From Polytrichum commune (Eukaryota > Streptophyta > Polytrichopsida > Polytrichales > Polytrichaceae), in assembly GCA_950295325.1 (NCBI GenBank), contig OX485805.1, positions 1,178,501 to 1,242,500 on the forward strand: 64,000 nt of DNA. The letters run 5' to 3'. Below are positions 1 through 11,977 of this stretch, piece by piece. The position numbers were made by a program, and so were the translations under genes. The notes beneath the pieces were generated by a model. The model saw only the letters and a program-made list of their open reading frames with translations. It was not told the DNA's origin and did not search any database. Numbering within the stretch: position 1 is the stretch's first letter; each line of letters opens with the position of its first letter.

Positions 1-447
1 ACCCTCTCGGATCCGAGAGGGTCGATTTCTAGTCCATAGCCAAACTATTTGAACATAACAACCAAACTAGTCCACACATTTGGAACTTATCTACACATAC
101 AAAATACACAACATTCAAGTGAAAATCTGGTCCTACCATCCTCAACCACGACCCTCTCGGATCCGAGAGGGTCGAATTCTAGTCCATAGCCAAACTATTT
201 GAACATAACAACCGAACTAGTCCACACATCTCGAACCTATCTACACATACAAAATACACAACCTTCAAGTGAAAATATGGTCCTACCATCCTCAACCAAG
301 ACCCTCTCGGATCCGAGAGGGTCGAATTCTAGTCCATACCCAACTATTTGAACATAACAACCGAACTAGTCCACACACCTTCAACCTATCTACACATACA
401 AAATACACAACCTTCAAGTAAAAATATGGTCCTACCATCCTCAACAA
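1..447. repeat. 150-bp tandem repeat, three copies
   Basis: Three head-to-tail units start at 1, 151 and 301; the third is a base or two shorter. Each unit opens with a perfect 22-bp palindrome centred on GGATCC (CTCTCGGATCCGAGAG at its core), followed by AT-rich sequence. Differences between units are scattered substitutions. The array runs off the left edge of the window, so its true size is unknown. Its right edge lies inside the last exon of the broken gene at 448-1765, so the array has replaced the 3' end of that gene. Confidence 0.9.
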
Positions 448-1765
448 GGTATTGGAGTACTTGTGCCCAAAAAAAAGCTTTGTGAAGCCAGTCATCGAGG
501 ACTTTCTTGTGAAGAGGAAGAGAAGAGGGGAACTTGTTTTTGGTTTTGACCTCGGCGGGGGAATTCCACCACCGAAGCCACCTAGCCTTAAAGAAAGCAT
601 CCACATGTGCAGTTGCCACATTTTGGAGTTTTGCAATAGTCATATGATCATATCCGAGACAAGGAAGGTGGAAAAATGACGGTCAATCTGCAAAATAGAA
701 TAGTGTAATGTAAGAAAATATACATAAAGCACGAGTGGAAAAACACGAAGGTGGAAGCAAATAAAAATTGAAGAGGTGAAGGGAGTACCTCTTGGAAGAA
801 GTCATCACCGTTGTCCTTGTGGGCGACGGAGATGAACTTTTCAAAGCTCCGAGATCGAATACTTTTGATTAATCTATCCTGGGCTTTTGTCATGGCATCT
901 CAAATCCCAGGAGCAGATCTAAGAGCCTCGGGAGTGGCCTTGCGGTATCTCCGTGCAGCAATATCCACCGAATTGGATATCTCTCTCTAAAACAAACAGA
1001 AAGGATAAATGTGTGTAAGGATAAATGCATAAAACATGAGGAAGGAAACAAAAAAGAGCGAAGAGAAAAATTACCTTGTACAAGAACTTGACGAAGACAT
1101 CCAATGTGAGGGGATACCAAGTAGGATTCTTCTCCATCTTAGACTCGCACATCTTGTAATCGTCAATAGAAATGAGGTCCTTGAAATCCTCAAGCTTTAT
1201 TTTTCCAAATGTACGAATGCGAAGCAATTTGGCAAGGAGGTTGTCCTTAACATGATCGTGCTCCGTGGACCTAAAAAACAAAGTAATGAGAATCAAAGAA
1301 ACAATGAAACATGAAATAAGGGAAAAAAAACATGAACTTACCAATTGATGTCATTCATGGCATTCAAGAAGACTGCGGTGGAATTTCTTGGATCCACGAT
1401 AATACAGTCAACAAAGATATGCCAATCTTTATCCAACGAGTGATGCTTATTAATGTGCCTCCACCAAGTCGTCAAACGATGGTTACCCTTGCACACGTAG
1501 AACATCTTGCCAGAAAGGTGAGCAAGGTCAGAGTCATTTTGGAGCATGGCGTCGAATTCCTCATTGGCCTCTCGCCATAATGAACTCCAAGAGCCGTGGA
1601 TGTCATCGGAGATATGGAGTACCTCATTGAGGTTGTTGTAGGGAGAGACATACAAGGCTCGGTCACCGTCACGGTAACCCATGACGAACTCATTTTCCAA
1701 CCGAGCGACATCAACCTCGTTGATGGGACGAACAAGTGGAAGACATCGCAAGCGGTATTGTTGTG
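448..1765 (-). pseudogene. Broken intron-containing gene fragment, function unknown
   Basis: Four exon-like blocks on the minus strand with good splice sites: about 1765-1342 (donor GTAAGT), 1270-1075 (acceptor after a T-rich tract, donor GTAATT), 986-789, and 687-448. Translated pieces include WWRHINKHHSLDKDWHIF, STEHDHVKDNLLAKLL and HVDAFFKARWLRWWNSP. I do not recognise the family. It is broken: exon 3 has an in-frame TGA just before DAMTKAQDR, and exon 4 needs a frame change. The upstream end is also lost: the first ~25 codons of the open frame beyond 1765 (MYKILGLGLKLLALATK) are antisense retroelement sequence, and the downstream end runs into the satellite. Retained introns argue against a processed copy. 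Confidence 0.55.
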
Positions 1766-2750
1766 CAGACTGAATGTTGGACGATGGCTTTGTGGCCAAG
1801 GCTAGTAGCTTTAAGCCGAGGCCAAGTATTTTGTACATTGAGGCTCAAAAGTATGCGAGAAATATCTCATGGGTTGACAAAGAGGCTACCACTCCTTCTT
1901 GAGCCCAAAACTTTCAAAGGGGTTGGGGCTTGCCGATTGATAGAGCGGGCAAGCCCATCAAGGTGTGATTTGCAAAGGGCGAACCGCATGAAGCAAAGGA
2001 GGTGGCGATGTATGTAACCTTTTAATGTGGGACATTGGATTTTTGTCAAGATTTCACTCTATGTGAAATAATTCAGGTGCATGTCATTGTAAAGGTCACC
2101 TTCTTTGAAACTCACATGATAGATATGAGGCGCAAGCCGGTGAGCTTGCGGTGTGTTTGTGATGCCCCATGATGGCAAAGAATTTAATTTCAAGTTGACA
2201 AAGACTCATATGATAGGAGGAACCAAGTCAAATTTGGTCTTAATGGACCAAATGAATAAAGGAAAACAAAAAATAAAAAAATGATAATGGTCGTGGGCCA
2301 ATTGGAGCAACTCCAAGGAACTCATGGGGAGGCTAGGAAAGATGGGCCTCCTCCAAACCACATTGGTGGGATGTTGGTGAGATACAAGGATGTATTCACC
2401 AATGTGTTGCCCAAAAAGTTACTGCCAAAGAGTGAAAAACAACTTTGGTCAATGATAGACTGAATTCTTGAGGTATGTGGTGACAAAGGAAGTTGGTGGA
2501 CGAACATGAAGAAGGTCAAGGCAATCCAAAAGGAGAATTGGCCCTTGACTAAAAAAGGGCTTAGGTCATTTGTTGGCCTAGCCAACTACTACCACCACTT
2601 CATTCAAGGATTTTTTTTTAAGGTTGCTAGGACCTTACTCAATTTATTCATGAAATGGCTATCCCAAGAGTGGGATGACCCTTGTTACCAAGCCTTTGGG
2701 AAACTCAAGAGCAAGTTCTCTTCACAAGATGTGGTCAAGTTCCCGGGTTT
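1766..2750 (+). pseudogene. Element A protease region and RT remnant
   Basis: Plus-strand pieces match B at about 12930-13870. They contain the protease-like block (KLTKTHMIGGTKSNLVLMDQ in A) and the C-terminal edge of RT with the Ty3/gypsy-typical LANYYHHF motif near 2578-2600. Between the pre-RT segment ending near 2445 (KDVFTNVLPKKLLPK) and the post-palm segment (codons for an EVCGDKGSWW-like stretch, about 2470) there is no room for the ~150-residue RT palm, and no YxDD box is seen. Frames are interrupted by stops. B has the same gap. Confidence 0.75.
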
Positions 2751-5700
2751 TGTGAGCCCCAATCACCCCCACCCTTCAATTGTGTCCTAGTCCGGGTGAG
2801 GGATCATGTGCCACATTCAACCATATCATTCAAGTGTGCAAGCATAATCAAAGAGGTGCAAGAAGTGGTGTGTATAACACCTTTTTGTTTTTATTACCCC
2901 TTCAAGTATTCACAAACACTTGAGTTGTTTACAATGTCCTACGGCCCATTCCTAGCTAGCTCTCAACCCCACCTAATTCTACTTCTCCACCACTATTCAT
3001 TGATTAAGGTTAACCTCCCCCTTGCTGGTGAGTGAGGTTCGGCACTTGATCCTGCTCCAGTCTCCTCCCATCCACAGTGTACCAACTCGTTGTTCAATCC
3101 AAACGTTATCTTGGCACGGGGGGATCACAACCTCTTACATTTTGTAACCACGTGCGATAATGGGGGGGTATTTATGCACCTTTCGGTATTTTTCCCCTCC
3201 CTATTTGTAGATATAAAGTTTCTTTGACATATTTTTAAGCACCCTATGTTTATTTGTAATTTTTTGGAGAGACCAATTTTTAGCATCATATTTTTTTTAT
3301 AAATTGTACAGATACCAAATAATGAACATAATACTATAACATTGCAAAATCAACTATGTGAGCAACAAACGTTCCATACCATCCATCTTGTCATTTAATC
3401 GGTTTCAATTAGTTATACCAATGCTAAAGCATTCAAAGTACCATTCAAAACACAATCAATAACACTTGGAGTTTAGTTAAAAGATTACCAATGAACATGG
3501 AGATGACAAAATATACAAACTAACATAGACAAGTTGTAAACACGGATAGAACAAAACAAGAAATATAATCAATTGTCATAAGACATGAAAATTTTGCATA
3601 ATTATCTACTCCAAAACAAAAGATTGCATTCAATTGAAAAAACTAAATACACAAATTGAAAACATTTACTTTAATTGTGTTTACAAACACATTCAACCTT
3701 GTCTCAAATATTTACAATGTGAAGGGTTAGGATATAACTATGCACCCTGCAATACATGTCAAGGTACATATCAATATCCTCTCTTATGTCATGATAAGAC
3801 AAATTTTTTGGAGAGGTTTAACACCAATGATGACAACGAACTAAAACTAATTGTTGGCATGAGGCGGACATACCTCACGAGAGCGGAGCAAGCCAAATTT
3901 TTGGCGCTTGTGAAACACCATGTGTGAATGCTGTGAATGCTATGGAGCAAAGAAGAAAGCTCCAAAAAATGTGTCTTACCTACTGCCTTTGTGCCACACT
4001 TCACCAATGCAAGACCTCCTACCCAAACGCTTCACCGCCTTCACACCACTATGTTTGTCCAAACCCTAAGCAAACCCAAGGGCCGTTGAGAAGTCACAAC
4101 ATTCCTTCCCCCAAAAATATCCACAACGTTTCCCTCCAAACTAACGCGTTTCATTCAAATTTGGACAGAATTACACAATTCTTCATCCAAGTAGTCTAAC
4201 CCATAATTATTCTAATGATTCTACTACACACATTTGGGGGGAACCAATATCTATGATCCTATTTTTTTTCTACTGATTACTAAAATGGAGGAATTATTCA
4301 CCGCCTTATTTTACATATAAACATGTAGGGGACATATTTCCAAAGCTATGATAGATCTAATAAATGTATAAATTTTACCCTCAACGAATTAAATTGACCC
4401 TATTTTTTTATCTCACGTGGTTTCTAAAATTCCGATAGTCACCTCCCCGTGATCTTGGGCATCTGCCTACTACCCCACTTCACTCTCACTGCAATTCCCC
4501 AAGTGCAGGTTGGACCCAGGCTCCTGCACTTCCGAAACTCCCTTAATCTCTATGGAAAGTGATGAGGTGCAATCTTGGTGCTTCTTCGATTGAGGATGGC
4601 ACTTCTCATCAGTCACATTGCCCCTGCTCGTACCCCCGAGTGTCACCTTCCCTTGAGACCCTTCCACCACCACACTACCACCAATCCAGCACTCACTGGC
4701 CGCACCCCTACCTCCTTATTGTGTTTTTTCCTCCCCTCTGGTCGCGCCCAACCACTTGCAAGGCTGCACCATTGCCAGACTACCACTACCATAACATCAC
4801 TCCAATCCAGAACAATCTGCCATCGAATTCACAAGCATTACCTCGCTCCATTCACCCGTGTCCTTCAGGGCAACCGGGGTTGAGCGGCAATTACCTTTAC
4901 CGCACATGACCCACTTCAGGTGCCAAGGGGAGCTACGAACGAAGGGAAACGTGCTAGCAGTTGTTGACTCAATGGATCGGTGTACCAAGCAGCCCTTGAG
5001 TGACGCCGATGCTCACTCACCAGAAGTGGAATCGCTCACCTCTTCGCAAGAATGCACACTATTACAATCCTTCCCAGTTTCCTCTATAGTCTCATTCGTT
5101 TCTTTTCTTTTCTTTGATTCAATTCAATCACGCCAGCTACCTAATGAATTGCTTACCACTTACCTCCCCCCGTCGACAACGGCACCCGTCCCCTAGCGTG
5201 TTGTGCCCTTGCCCTTCCAAATCCGCATCTGGCCCCTGCGTGTCCGCGCAAGCAGTTGGCGATGAACGGTGGTTTCTTCCGACTGCAGCCGGAAGTAGCA
5301 ATGGCGTGAAGGTGCTCATCAAAGTGTGACCAGGACTCAGAGAACTGTAGAATTACCCAGCAACCAACCTCACGCAGATGGATGGCAAGTGCACTCCACG
5401 GATGGGGGACTAGCGATGAAGGAGCAGGTGAATGCGAGGCCTCTGATACGGCTGCGAATCGCCACTAGCACGATTCGGTGAATGAACAGCAGAGATAGAG
5501 GTTGGAACCAGCGAAGGAGGATCCCTATGCCCTTCGTCCGTAACCTCTTCCCGCTGCCCCAATCACTTCCATTTCCGTAGTTTTTCTCCTTCCTCATCCC
5601 GGTTCAGGGCATTTCGCCATTCCCGAATCTGTCTAGCATGTTGCCGTCTCGAATCCATCTCGCATTTTGCCGGGCCAGTGAATCTCAAGATTTGGACCAT

Positions 5701-6284
5701 AACAGAAAGGACCTCATACCACCTAACTCCCCTAGCTTCCCCACCCTTTGTTAGTCTTCCTTGCCGGAGCATCCACGCTCTTTGGACCTTACTCCGTCAT
5801 CCTTGACAGCAGCTAGGCCCTCATTGCACCCTCCTTCTAAGTTGCGGCAGGGCTTCCGCACACCTGTCTCTCCCCCTCCCTCTACCATATTTCCTTGCAT
5901 AATGAGCCATCTACCTCCTACCTCCCAAGACCCCTCCAACCTCTCATTTTTTCCCGGGTTGCCCGGCATCTTTCGGGTCGCCCGAGAGAAAAAACGGGTT
6001 GAGACCTTTTTCCTTGGCCTTTTCCCTTTTAGGCTCCACTTTCCCACTCCTTCAATTGACTTTTTCTCCCCCTAGACTCACCCTTAACCACTTATCTTTA
6101 CTCCCCCTTAATCCTCTAAGGTTTATTGCCCTTCCTAACTCTTATTCATTCTTTAACTTAATCCAATCAAGACTTTTGACTCCTCGCGTTTCTTATCTTT
6201 TTGGCAATTCAAGCAAGCACAAGATTGAGGTGTTAGCCATTTTTTGTAATTAAGGAACCATGTGAGCACCATTTTGGGCTCACA
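2751..6284. mobile_element. 3.5-kb TG...CA insertion in element A, 5-bp target duplication
   Basis: The left end is TGTGAGCCC (2751-2759) and the right end GGGCTCACA (6276-6284), a perfect 9-bp inverted repeat with TG...CA termini. GGTTT flanks it on both sides (2746-2750 and 6285-6289), and copy B shows the uninterrupted site near 13880, so the boundaries are well supported. TG...CA ends with a 5-bp duplication fit LTR-retrotransposon integration: a large solo LTR or a non-autonomous element. Inside, 2900-4400 is AT-rich and 4440-5950 is much more GC-rich. Several frames of 60-115 codons exist (for example 3634-3927, plus strand), but none has a recognisable domain and I call no gene. Confidence 0.8.
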
Positions 6285-6960
6285 GGTTTTCACAAGCATT
6301 TTGAGGTGCACATGAAGGCAAAGGACTTTACCATTGGCGGATGTTGATCCAAGATGGATGACCATTGCATATGAGAGCATTAAGCTCAATGGTTATCCAA
6401 TCTTGTTCGGCTTGTGCAAGAAATGGCTATCCCGAGAGTGGGATGAGCCTTGCCATCAAGTCTTTGGGGAGCTTAAGACCAAGTTCTCTTCGCCGCCCGT
6501 GCTCAAGTTCGCAGAGTTTGACAAACCTTTTGAGGTCCATATGGGGGTGAGTGACTTTGCCAATGGCGGATTGTTGATGTAAGATGGATGGCCATTGCAT
6601 ATGGGGGCATGAAGCTCGATGGTTGTCAAAGAAGACAACCAACTCATGACAAAGAACTTCTTTGCTGTAGTGCATTGCTTGAAGATGTGGCGACACTAGT
6701 TGGGGTCGCACAAAACAAAGGTCTACACGGATAATGTGTCCTAAAAGTATTTTGACATACAAGCGCAAGTAAGCGCCAAGTCATTGCAGTGGCATGATAG
6801 TTTGGCGCTTATGAAGGTGGATTTGATCCACAAACCGAACCGTGGAAATGTGGTGCCGGATGCGCTAAGTAGACCGGAAGAGTTCCAAGCAATGAGAACC
6901 ATCCAAACCTTGTGGCTAATGTGTGCCAGCGAAGGAAACTTGTGATGCAAGATACGGGAG
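6285..6960 (+). pseudogene. Element A RNase H region
   Basis: Decayed RNase H domain of element A. Recognisable parts: ELKTKFSSPPVLKF and DKPFEVHMGVSDF (the start of the RT-linked RNase H domain), the VYTDN-type stretch near 6720-6735, and the end of the domain with IHKPNRGNVVPDALSRPEE (about 6820-6880), matching the family pattern 'KPG.AN.V.DALSR'. A block of about 210 bp is duplicated in tandem (two rounds of 'FTIGG...', near 6330 and 6560). Stops and frame changes are frequent. Confidence 0.75.
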
Positions 6961-6999
6961 GGGTAAATTAACTACCCCAAAGCACAAAAGTTTTTAGGT

Positions 7000-8323
7000 G
7001 AGCTTCGCAAGAGCAAGGTGCTCAAAGAGGTTAAGTTGGTGGACAGATTGGTCAAGTGTAAGCAAAGTTGGGTGTATGTGCCACAAGGCAAGTTGAGGCT
7101 ATCGGTTTTGAAGGAGGAATATGATATAGTCCTATTGCCAGCCATAGAAGAGAAAGAAAAAGCCGCCATAGAATGGTGTCATGGAGGTATCATTGGCGGT
7201 GCATAAAGAAGGATATAGCCCACTTTGTGAGGCTTGGATGAAGTGCCAAGTGAACCGAGCCTCTTACCAAAAGCAAGGCGGTTTCTTGCAATGCAACCGT
7301 TGCCTATCCCGCCGGGGCCATGACATAGTATATGTATGGACTTAATCACAAGTTTGCCGAAGTTACATGGGTATGATGCCATCTTGTTGATGGTAGAGCG
7401 GTTTGCCAAGTTGGCACACATGGTGCCGATTGTGGGAACCGCCACCGCGTTGGAGACCGCATAGCCTTTTCTCAAAAGATGGTTGAGGCACCACGGGTTG
7501 CCAAGAGTGATTGTGTGGGATCAAGATCCAAAGTTCACAAGTGCATTTTCAATGCATTTATCTAAGGACATTGGAATGAAACTAAGGTTTAGCACGGCCT
7601 TGCATTCCCAAATGAATGGGAAAACGGAGCGTGTGAATGGAGTCTTGAAGCAATACTTGAGGAACTTGGTGGAGGCGGACCAAGGAGATTGGGCGGACTA
7701 TGTGGGTCGAGCAGAGTGTAATTGCAATGTAGCCACGCACTTGGCTACCAAGGGGTGGTCTTTTGTGGTGGCTTATGGAGTGGATGCCGTCCAACCTATT
7801 AACATAGCTCTCGAGGGGGCACATTCAACACTAGAGTTCAACCAAGATGGTGAGGACTTGGCCAAGGATGGTAAACAAGTCTTGGACATGACCAAGTTGT
7901 TGGTGGAGAAAGCCTGAAGGTGCTATGGAGTGTAAGTCAATGCCGGAAGACGCGAAGTGGAGAATGAGGTGGGCAAAAAGGTGTTGTTGAATGTGAACAA
8001 CTTCACTTAGCTAGAAGGCCTCACTCCAAAGTTCATGTCCAAAATTGGAGCTCCGTTTTCCATTGTGGAACAAGTGTTCAAGGACATCTATGAGTTGGAA
8101 TTACCGTCCGAGATCAAAGTGCATCCGTCATTTCATGTCTCATTCCTAATGCCATTTAAGGACAACACCTTGTGGCCCGATCACAAGCAAGTGATTAGGC
8201 CACCTCCCGACCTTGTGGACGTCATTTGGAACATGAGGTAGGAGGGCATCCTCAAGTGTAGGAAGCCCAAGTGAAAAGGAAAGAAAATGCACAAAGGAGT
8301 ACTTGGTGAAATGGTGAGGATAT
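7000..8323 (+). pseudogene. Element A integrase and first half of chromodomain
   Basis: The integrase core can be followed from about 7330. A catalytic-core D lies in the stretch around 7340, the second D in IVWDQDPKFTSAF (about 7510-7550) and the E in GKTERVNGVLKQYL (about 7617-7660). Downstream are the GPF/Y-like and linker region (LELPSEIKVHPSFHVSFLMP, 8095-8155) and the start of a chromodomain, whose EYLVKW motif lies near 8298-8315 followed by a TGA. In-frame stops include a TAG after LETA (7459-7461), TGA after VEKA (7915-7917), TAG after NNFT and TAG after NMR. Several are shared with B. The chromodomain is cut by the solo LTR at 8324. Confidence 0.85.
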
Positions 8324-10457
8324 TGTGATGGCAATTTTTAAAAATTTCTTAGCTAAAATAAAACTTTAGTGTAAATAGTGTTTTTTTTGAGCTTCAGAAA
8401 TGCAAATGGACGTGTATGAAAAGGACTATAGGCTGAGATTTCGGAAAATAACTGTCAAAGACTATGGCCTGATTTTAGGAGGTACCAGAGGCAGATACAA
8501 GCCATTGTCTGGTAGAGAAGGAGGGCCATTATTAAGCATGACTTTGAAGAGAAGCAGAGAAAAATGCCTGAGAGAGGGTAGAGGCAGATTTTTTTACCAG
8601 GTATTGTAGAGATCTGTAAGAGGGAATTACAGATTCCCGAGGAGTGATTCCTCAGAGGCTGTCATGCTATAGTCTGATTATGTATTGAACTGTTTTGTCC
8701 AATCCAGGGTGTGTAACTGGATTGTGATAGTTAATTGTTTAGGCCATGGACTTTGCAGACTGATTTTAATGCTTGGCCAATATTGAAATATAATATTTTC
8801 GAACTTTACTAAACTCTAAATCTGTCGTGATCAAATTATCAACTTGCAGACCATAATCTAATGGAATTTTGGGTACCAGGGATAAGTGTAAAGGATTGCA
8901 ACTCCATTCAATGGTCTGTATGTATGGTTATGATTACATGTGTGTATGAATTACTGAATCATGGAAGTTAGGGGAATGTTATTGAGTGATTCTCTTAGTG
9001 CATATGATTTCTTTATGGTTGATTGGTAGATGCCCAATGAGTAAGATTGTTTTATAAGTAGGAATGAGGGCAATTGTCTGATTGAGAAGTAAGTACTGTT
9101 TTGAGTGCAATATTACAGATGGCAACCGAGGATTATAATCTGACATGATTGTTATTGACCAAGCAGAGATCGTTGATTGTTTGATATATATATATATCTC
9201 TGATTATCTTATTGCAGGAGTGATTCCTGGAGAGAGTGCAGGAATTTGGTTGAAATTAAGTATCTTGTTTTCACAGATTAAATTGCCTGTGGTTGCGATT
9301 GATAATCTCATAAATACTTAAGTAGGCCATAATCTGTGTTTTCTTCTATTACCTCATGATGGAATTAACCTGCGTGAGGCAATTGTCATGAGTAATGTAC
9401 TGGTTCACCGTTGTGTTAACATTTTGAGTTCACGCGGCGATTGTCTGTGAAAAGGTTGGTCTCAAATTTCTTTGTGATTTGGCTGCAGTATTGCAGAAGG
9501 GCCTAGACCATAGACTTGGGAGAATACGGGGGAAACCTGTACCGGTCCAACATGTGGACGAAAGCCGAAAGGTTGCTAGCCAGGCTATAGACTTCGAAGG
9601 GTAAACTCAACTGGTTTGTGAAGTTGAAAGGCCTGGACTGTTGGCGTCCTAATTAACTGGTACGATAGATATATTTGAGAAATAAAAGGAATTCAACATG
9701 ACTTAAAGTTGATCTGGATTTCTAATTGGGTAAGTGAATGAACGCAATAATAATCTTGCAACTGATTAAGGAAGAAAACACTTTAAATGATATGGGTTGA
9801 AATAATAACCTGATTAAATTGAATGATCAATCATCGATAAGATAAAATGAAGACCTATACCATATGACATATTGACGTGTACGTATATATGTAATTTGGC
9901 TTATTGACACACTCCGAGGTCGTTATGGTTACTTTGGGTTACGCATCGGTGAGGACTATTGTCGGACAACGTCATTTAAATGTCACAATTAATTAAAGAA
10001 CCTCAGCAATCCTAAAAGGATGACAGTACCGCCTATTTCAAGTTTCACTAAAAAAGATTAATTAAATACCATATTATTGACGATATCAAAGGGCCCTCGA
10101 CTTTGATAAGCAAGACTAAAATGGGTTACTTTTGCAAATGACTATTGACAATGGCGAGCCCTATGATTGTGCACCGCACTTGGTCCAATTAAAATGAACT
10201 CACTGCCAGACTATTGACCAGGAAATTAGAGTGAGGTGTGAGACTATCACATTTGCATGTACTGACTTGGAGAGGCTTTTAAAGTTTTTATCCCTTACCC
10301 GTAAATCCATTGTCAGCCATAATCCAAAATGAAGTGAAATAACTTCGTGTTTTCCCTAATAATCCTTATCTAAGACACCTAGATGAAATAGAAATCACCT
10401 TTTAAGTCTTCCCTAATTGTTTCCCTGGTTTTGTTCCTAGTCAAAAAACTAACTACA
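8324..10457. mobile_element. 2.1-kb solo LTR inserted in element A's chromodomain
   Basis: Sequence between the two halves of a chromodomain that is uninterrupted in B (near 16115). It starts TGTGATGG, ends ACTACA, and is flanked by GATAT (8319-8323) and GATAC (10458-10462), a 5-bp target duplication with one mismatch. No ORF of note lies inside. A second element with the same ends and similar length is at 55731-57805, which supports a family of solo LTRs about 2.1 kb long. Internal partner sequences are absent. Confidence 0.8.
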
Positions 10458-10901
10458 GATACCATAAGAAAGAAGCCGCTTGGGTAGCGGCAAGAGACAT
10501 GATGAACGCCAAGGAATTGGTAAAGCACTTTGAAGAAACTAAGGCTAGACATTCCAATAAAATGAAGCGTAGGCATTGATGAGGACATCAATCTCCTTTA
10601 GTGGGGGAGAGACGCTAGTAGCACACTTAGCTTCGAGGCTAATTACTCCACAACATGAACTTGTTCTTTGGCTTGAGGGAATAAAGTCCAAACTTTAGTG
10701 ATGCAAAGAGAAAAGTATGAGATGAGGTCCTAGTCTTGTACTTGTGCTTGGTAAGTGGAAGAGGAGGGATAGACACTCCACAGGGAATATCAAGACGTTT
10801 GCCAATGTGACGTTCCATTTCAGTACCAAATATAGCAGATGGTTCTATAGGAGCAATGCCAAACGAGGTTGGGTAAGCCGAGTAATTAGGGGCCATGGCT
10901 T
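10458..10901 (+). pseudogene. Element A chromodomain end and 3' untranslated region
   Basis: 10463-10577 continues the chromodomain interrupted at 8324 (ARDMMNAKELVKHFEETK, then a stop), matching B at 16125-16237. The rest, to 10901, is 3' region that aligns with B from 16240 to about 16495, where A is cut by a solo LTR. It reads the same as B apart from scattered substitutions and an insertion near 10775-10855. Confidence 0.75.
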
Positions 10902-10990
10902 TGTCGCGCACCTCTCCATGAGGAGTGCCCGAAACACCATGGGCACAAGGGGAACCCCGGAGTGACACCCGGGACTTGTGGCGCCGTTGG

Positions 10991-11963
10991 TGTCGCGCAC
11001 CTCTCCATGAGGAGTGCCCGAAACACCATGGGCACAAGGGGGACCCCGGAGTGACACCCGGGACTTGTGGCGCCGTTGGTGAGAGGGCCCAAGTGATCCT
11101 AGTGTGGGTGAGGGCCCCGGGCGTTGGGAACGCCTCCCACCCACGAAGATTAGGAGGCACAAGGGTAAGGCCATGAGTTATGCGTAGCTCATGGCGTGGT
11201 GATTCTAGAATGCTCAAGAACACCTCAATCGGAGGTGTGAGCTAGGAGTTATGGCCATTTGAGTGGGGCGCTGTCCCGGGACAGCGCCCTGGTACAGCAG
11301 TGCCTGGGAGTGATTCCCGGGACTGCCAGGGTTCAAACAGGCATAACTTCCTCACCACTTGCCCGAATGGGGAAAGTGAGGAGTCCATCGGCATCTACGT
11401 GAAGCGTAGATGAGGATGGAGTGTTTGGTTGTTATGATCAGACATCATACAAGGAAGTTATGATGGTCTGAAGCTGCTGGGGGGTCCTATGCCCAGCAGC
11501 TAAAGGAAAATGTCCACTTGGCCCCAACTCTTGGTAGAGAGACAAGAGGTTGGTTGACGGTGGGGTAGGGGCCCCGCGTGAAGTCCTAGAGGCTTATATG
11601 GGTGAGGTGGTGTGGCCTCACCCACCCGAGGCCGAACGGCAAGGCCTCCATGGGCAATGGCCCATTGTGAGGCTATAGTTGCCTAGTATGGTTCGGGTTG
11701 TTGTAGTGTTGCTCCGGCAACGCGATGATCAACATAAGATTGGACTTCCATGGATGGAAGTCCACATCTAGGAATGGGTTACCGATTAAGGGGTGAGTCC
11801 CGAAAGTAAAGTAGGAGGGTTGGTTCCCTCCTATGAACTATAAGGTCCGGGGTAGGAGGAGCTAATCATTAGCATGGCGGAATGCGAATGGTTAGCGCTC
11901 GTAACCTTTGCTAGAATTGAAAATTGGCAAGATTGTCAAGGGGGGCTAGCAAGGGTTGCGACA
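10991..11963 (+). repeat. Element B 5' LTR
   Basis: 973 bp bounded by TGTCGC and GCGACA, a 6-bp inverted terminal repeat. GC-rich near its start. It is the same length as the LTRs at 17061-18033, 19485-20457 and 49242-50214. Short ORFs on both strands across it (for example around 10925-11176) recur in every LTR copy and are not genes. Confidence 0.95.
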
Positions 11964-11965
11964 CT

Positions 11966-11977
11966 TGGTATCAGAGC
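11966..11977 (+). promoter_or_regulatory. Primer binding site, initiator tRNA-Met type
   Basis: TGGTATCAGAGC lies two bases after the 5' LTR end. It is the standard plant LTR-retrotransposon primer site, complementary to the 3' end of initiator tRNA-Met, and marks 10991-11963 as a 5' LTR. Confidence 0.93.

Noticed and set aside
5751-6075. Overlapping ORFs of ~100 codons in the GC-rich middle of the 3.5-kb insertion
   Set aside because: Open frames on both strands in GC-rich, low-complexity sequence; no conserved motif.
10925-11176. ORFs of 70-190 codons on both strands of the 973-bp LTR
   Set aside because: They recur in each LTR copy, overlap on opposite strands and have no domain.
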